This document shows positions 5,805-7,651 of a DNA stretch of 7,651 nt, piece by piece. The translations under genes were made by a program, and so were the position numbers. How positions within the stretch are numbered: the first letter of the stretch is position 1; the number at the start of each line of letters is the position of its first letter. Origin of the DNA: Oscillospiraceae bacterium (GTDB lineage Bacteria > Bacillota_A > Clostridia > Oscillospirales > JAAYXM01); NCBI GenBank assembly GCA_017408185.1, contig JAFQVE010000146.1:1-7651 (forward strand), in the 5' to 3' direction. The notes under the pieces were generated by a model. It was given only the letters and a program-made list of their open reading frames with translations. It had not been told where the DNA came from and searched no databases.

Positions 5805-5807
5805 TAA
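5788..5807 (-). promoter_or_regulatory. hairpin over the TTG start candidate of the GNAT gene
   Basis: On the mRNA, TTATTGG - AAAAAG - CCAATAA can form a 7-bp stem that contains the TTG codon (5802-5804). It could hide this codon until ribosomes finishing the antitoxin open it, or show that initiation happens further upstream at 5837. The stem is short and AU-rich, so its stability is modest. Confidence 0.35.
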
Positions 5808-5812
5808 ATCGC

Positions 5813-5977
5813 TCAGCGAAATGAGAACTGTTTTAATAGTTCATTTCCTCTTTCGATACTTGAGGGTTTCTCTGTTTTTACAGTTCTGGCAGGCTTATTA
5901 CTTACTTCCTTTATCAGTTGAGAATAAGCTTTCGCATCTTTTACGGTAAATTCTTTTGTTATTGATGATGTGGCCAT
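5813..5977 (-). CDS. short protein upstream of the GNAT toxin, probable antitoxin
   Basis: A 54-residue reading frame from ATG (5975-5977) to TGA (5813-5815). The start is strongly supported by GGGAGGTG at 5983-5990, 5 bases upstream. The sequence begins MATSSITKEFTVKDAKAYSQ, is charged throughout, has a Lys/Pro/Ser-rich middle (about 28-40) and ends in ERGNELLKQFSFR, a helix plus aromatic tail that could bind the toxin. It is shorter than TacA-type ribbon-helix-helix antitoxins and I see no clear DNA-binding domain, so it may neutralise by direct binding only, or its N-terminal strand (ITKEFTV) may form a minimal ribbon-helix-helix. It lies just upstream of the GNAT gene in one transcript with a dedicated promoter. 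The gene is well supported; the antitoxin role is inferred from position, size and resemblance to other short ORFs before such GNAT genes. Confidence 0.75.
   Translation of the reverse strand: MATSSITKEFTVKDAKAYSQLIKEVSNKPARTVKTEKPSSIERGNELLKQFSFR
5846..5851 (-). promoter_or_regulatory. Shine-Dalgarno-like AGAGGA inside the antitoxin gene
   Basis: AGAGGA lies 8 bases before an in-frame ATT codon (5835-5837) of the GNAT frame. This is ideal spacing, whereas the TTG at 5804 has no good site. The frame is closed by TGA at 5841-5843, so ATT is the second codon open to initiation and the only position this site could serve in that frame. Confidence 0.4.
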
Positions 5978-6043
5978 AAAAACACCTCCCGGATTATTAT
6001 CGAATATAAGGCCAACGTTTATACATACACCCTGACATTTATA

Positions 6044-6072
6044 ATTCTATCATATTACGAAATATTTTACAA
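6044..6072 (-). promoter_or_regulatory. promoter of the toxin-antitoxin operon
   Basis: On the minus strand TTGTAA (6067-6072, 4/6) is followed by 17 bases and TAGAAT (6044-6049, 5/6). TGA directly before the -10 makes it an extended -10. Transcription would begin near 6037 with a leader of about 60 bases before the antitoxin ATG. It lies downstream of cysK, so the module does not depend on cysK transcription. Confidence 0.7.
6048..6065. repeat. 18-base imperfect direct repeat, copy 2 (toxin-antitoxin promoter side)
   Basis: TATCATATTACGAAATAT matches 5151-5168 at 16 of 18 positions. This copy covers part of the -10 box and most of the spacer of the toxin-antitoxin promoter. Together the copies bracket the module. 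Confidence 0.5.
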
Positions 6073-6094
6073 GGTTTTTCTTTGTATTGTACGT

Positions 6095-6129
6095 TATTAT
6101 ATGCACATATTATTGATTGGCATATAATA
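6095..6129. repeat. AT-rich inverted repeat between cysK and the toxin-antitoxin promoter
   Basis: TATTATATGC (6095-6104) and GCATATAATA (6120-6129) form a perfect 10-bp inverted repeat around 15 bases. It begins 20 bases after the cysK stop on the minus strand, and its inner end is 23 bases upstream of the toxin-antitoxin -35 box. There is no U-tail (ACGTACAA follows), so it is a poor terminator; it may be an operator or a simple transcript-end hairpin for cysK. Confidence 0.4.
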
Positions 6130-6148
6130 GCGGGGATTTTATTACGTG

Positions 6149-7081
6149 TTATTCCATAAACAGTCCCGGCGTCGAGAGATAGCGTGAGCCGGAGTCCGGC
6201 GCGATGGCAACGATAAGCTTGCCGGCGTTTTCGGGACGGCGCGCGAAGCTTTCGGCGGCGAAAATCGCGGCACCGGAGGTTATTCCGCAGAATATACCGT
6301 CAGTGCGGCAGATGTCGCGCGCGCAAGCGTAAGCATCGTCGGCGGAAACGGTTATAACTTCATCGTAAGCCCCGGTGTCAAGAGCTTTCGGAACAAACCC
6401 TGCACCGATGCCCTGAAGCTTGTGCGCGCCCGGCGCTCCGCCGGAGAGAACAGGGGAGGCATCCGGCTCAACGGCGATGATTCTGATATTCGGATTCAGC
6501 TTTTTGAGCGCTCTGCCGATTCCGGAAACCGTTCCGCCCGAGCCGACTCCGCAGACCACGGCATCCACGCGCCCGTCTGTATCCTCCCATATCTCACGCG
6601 CCGTCGTTTCCTCGTGAATTGCGGGATTTGACGGGTTTTCAAATTGATTCGGGATAAAGCTTCCGGGGATTTCCGCTGAAAGCTCGTGGGCACGGCGTAT
6701 TGCGCCGTCCATGCCTTCGCTTCCCGGCGTGAGAACAAGCTCTGCTCCGTAAGCGGAGAGAAGAGTTCTCCGTTCTGCGCTCATTGTATCCGGCATCGTG
6801 AGGACTACCCGGTATCCGCGGGCGGCACCGATTGCGGCAAGCCCGATGCCGGTGTTGCCGCTTGTCGGCTCAATGATAACCGAGCCGGACTTAAGCAACC
6901 CGCGCTTCTCCGCATCGAGGATCATCCCGAGTGCCGCGCGGTCTTTAACGCTGCCGGTAGGGTTGAGATATTCAAGCTTTGCCGCAACGGTTGCGGGGAT
7001 TTTTCTTTCGGATATATAATTACGAAGCTCCAACATCGGTGTGTTTCCGATAAGACTTTCAATGGATTTGTGAATGTTCAC
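6149..7081 (-). CDS. cysK: cysteine synthase (O-acetylserine sulfhydrylase)
   Basis: A 310-residue PLP enzyme of the fold-type II family that makes L-cysteine from O-acetylserine and sulfide in the cytoplasm. Motifs: IGNTPM at 11-16, PTGSVKDR at 41-48 with the PLP lysine Lys46, the substrate-binding loop TSGNTG at 73-78, QFENPSNP at 146-153, the PLP phosphate loop GVGSGGT at 178-184, GITSGAA at 266-272, and SGSRYLST at 297-304 near the C-terminus, which matches CysK (SGERYLST) rather than cystathionine beta-synthase. Length is typical. The start is GTG (7079-7081), chosen because AGGAGG at 7090-7095 lies 8 bases upstream. It follows the DUF218 gene by 12 bases. G+C is high (43/60 at 6421-6480). 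No cysE or Cys regulator is in view. Confidence 0.96.
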   Translation of the reverse strand: MNIHKSIESLIGNTPMLELRNYISERKIPATVAAKLEYLNPTGSVKDRAALGMILDAEKRGLLKSGSVIIEPTSGNTGIGLAAIGAARGYRVVLTMPDTMSAERRTLLSAYGAELVLTPGSEGMDGAIRRAHELSAEIPGSFIPNQFENPSNPAIHEETTAREIWEDTDGRVDAVVCGVGSGGTVSGIGRALKKLNPNIRIIAVEPDASPVLSGGAPGAHKLQGIGAGFVPKALDTGAYDEVITVSADDAYACARDICRTDGIFCGITSGAAIFAAESFARRPENAGKLIVAIAPDSGSRYLSTPGLFME

Positions 7082-7089
7082 AAGCTTTT

Positions 7090-7095
7090 CCTCCT
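7090..7095 (-). promoter_or_regulatory. cysK Shine-Dalgarno containing the upstream stop codon
   Basis: TAGGAGG on the minus strand serves two roles: TAG (7094-7096) ends the DUF218 frame and AGGAGG (7090-7095) is a consensus ribosome-binding site for the GTG of cysK. Ribosomes ending the first gene stand directly on the site, so translation is likely coupled. Confidence 0.75.
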
Positions 7096-7651
7096 AAATA
7101 TTGCCGAGAAGCTTTGCTTTGACGAGTGCAAAGCCTTCGCGGACAGCGTAGTTTATGCGAAGCACGGGAAGAGATGATTTCGCGGAGAGCATTACCGCAG
7201 AAAGTCCTTGCTTTTTTGCAAGAAGCCGTGTGCGGAAAATATGATAATCGCTTGATACTATCGCCGTGCTTCCGCCGCCCCGTGAGTCGATTATCTCGCG
7301 TGAGTAAATCAGGTTTTCGTTTGTGTCGGTCGCTTTTTCTTCTTTTATAATGCGGTCTTTCGGAATTCCGCGGGAAATAAGATACCGCTCCATAGCAAGA
7401 GCCTCGGTAATCGTTTCTCCACTGCCCTGAGAACCGCTTACTATTGCGATGCTCGCGGGATACTCATTCATATATTCAATTGTGCGGTTAAGCCTGTCAA
7501 CGAGAGTGAGCGACGGAGTTTCTTTGTCAAGTCCCGCACCGAGAACAATTACATAATCACACGCTGACGGTGCATCACCGCTTGCCTCCCGGACAACGAT
7601 ACCTGTCATCACCGCGGCAAAACCGATTCCCAGCGCGGCAAGAGCGACAAT
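7094..7651 (-). CDS. DUF218 (YdcF/SanA/ElyC-like) membrane protein, N-terminus beyond right edge
   Basis: A partial gene: 185 residues to a TAG at 7094-7096, with the frame still open at the right edge, so the real start is outside; the GTG/ATG at 7612/7609 are inside a membrane helix and are unlikely starts. The visible N-terminus (IVALAALGIGFAAVMTGIVV) is a transmembrane segment, followed by a DUF218 domain: YVIVLGAGL, LVDRLNRTIEYM, IVSGSQGSGE plus the EALAMERYLISRGIP helix, EEKATDTNENL, and IVSSDYHIFRT. These are the conserved patches of the family, whose members are linked to envelope integrity and undecaprenyl-phosphate metabolism in Enterobacteria, but the biochemical role is unsettled. 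It forms an operon with cysK, with coupled translation. Confidence 0.88.
   Translation of the reverse strand: MVALAALGIGFAAVMTGIVVREASGDAPSACDYVIVLGAGLDKETPSLTLVDRLNRTIEYMNEYPASIAIVSGSQGSGETITEALAMERYLISRGIPKDRIIKEEKATDTNENLIYSREIIDSRGGGSTAIVSSDYHIFRTRLLAKKQGLSAVMLSAKSSLPVLRINYAVREGFALVKAKLLGNI

Noticed and set aside
5256..5977. Prophage or insertion sequence as carrier of the toxin-antitoxin module
   Set aside because: No integrase, transposase or tRNA is present and the unit is under 1 kb; only the flanking imperfect repeat hints at an insertion.
6420..7177. Plus-strand frames opposite cysK and the DUF218 gene, including one of 163 codons
   Set aside because: Shadows of high-G+C coding sequence on the minus strand; no motif or Shine-Dalgarno support.

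Overview
The window looks like a chromosomal segment from an anaerobic Firmicute of class Clostridia. I infer this from strong Shine-Dalgarno sites, a short (470-residue) pyruvate kinase, an ArsC/Spx-like protein, Cof-type HAD and DUF218 proteins of Firmicute flavour, and a GNAT toxin-antitoxin pair of a type I associate with Lachnospiraceae and Oscillospiraceae. A family-level assignment (Oscillospiraceae-like) is only a guess. All genes are on the minus strand except two amidohydrolase-fold genes in the middle. Both ends cut through a gene. There is no gene-free stretch longer than about 230 bases, and no tRNA, rRNA, CRISPR array or transposase.

Left part (1-1834, minus): a TIM-barrel sugar phosphate isomerase/epimerase is followed 2 bases later by an ArsC-fold protein, then by a GC-rich hairpin and a Cof-type HAD phosphatase that runs off the left edge. 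Middle (1835-3604): a 229-base divergent promoter region carries one sigma-A-like promoter in each direction and several inverted repeats. On the plus strand it drives two overlapping genes of the amidohydrolase-2 fold. The second has every metal-binding motif. The first has lost all of them, so the operon pairs a probable pseudoenzyme with an active enzyme. The isomerase and the two hydrolase-fold proteins probably serve one small catabolic pathway whose substrate cannot be read from the sequence. Two strong hairpins (3617-3691) separate this operon from the convergent pyruvate kinase gene.

Right part (3695-7651, minus): DUF218 membrane protein and cysteine synthase (cysK) form an operon with a stop codon inside the cysK Shine-Dalgarno. 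Next comes an AT-rich bicistronic module of a 54-residue antitoxin candidate and a GNAT-like toxin candidate, with its own promoter and terminator, then pyruvate kinase (pyk) with its own promoter. The toxin-antitoxin module is much poorer in G+C than cysK (hand counts: 15/60 at 5581-5640 against 43/60 at 6421-6480). It is flanked by an 18-base imperfect direct repeat, which suggests it was acquired. The main points of interest are the dead/active hydrolase pair with its operator-like palindromes, and the toxin-antitoxin module with its unusual toxin start.
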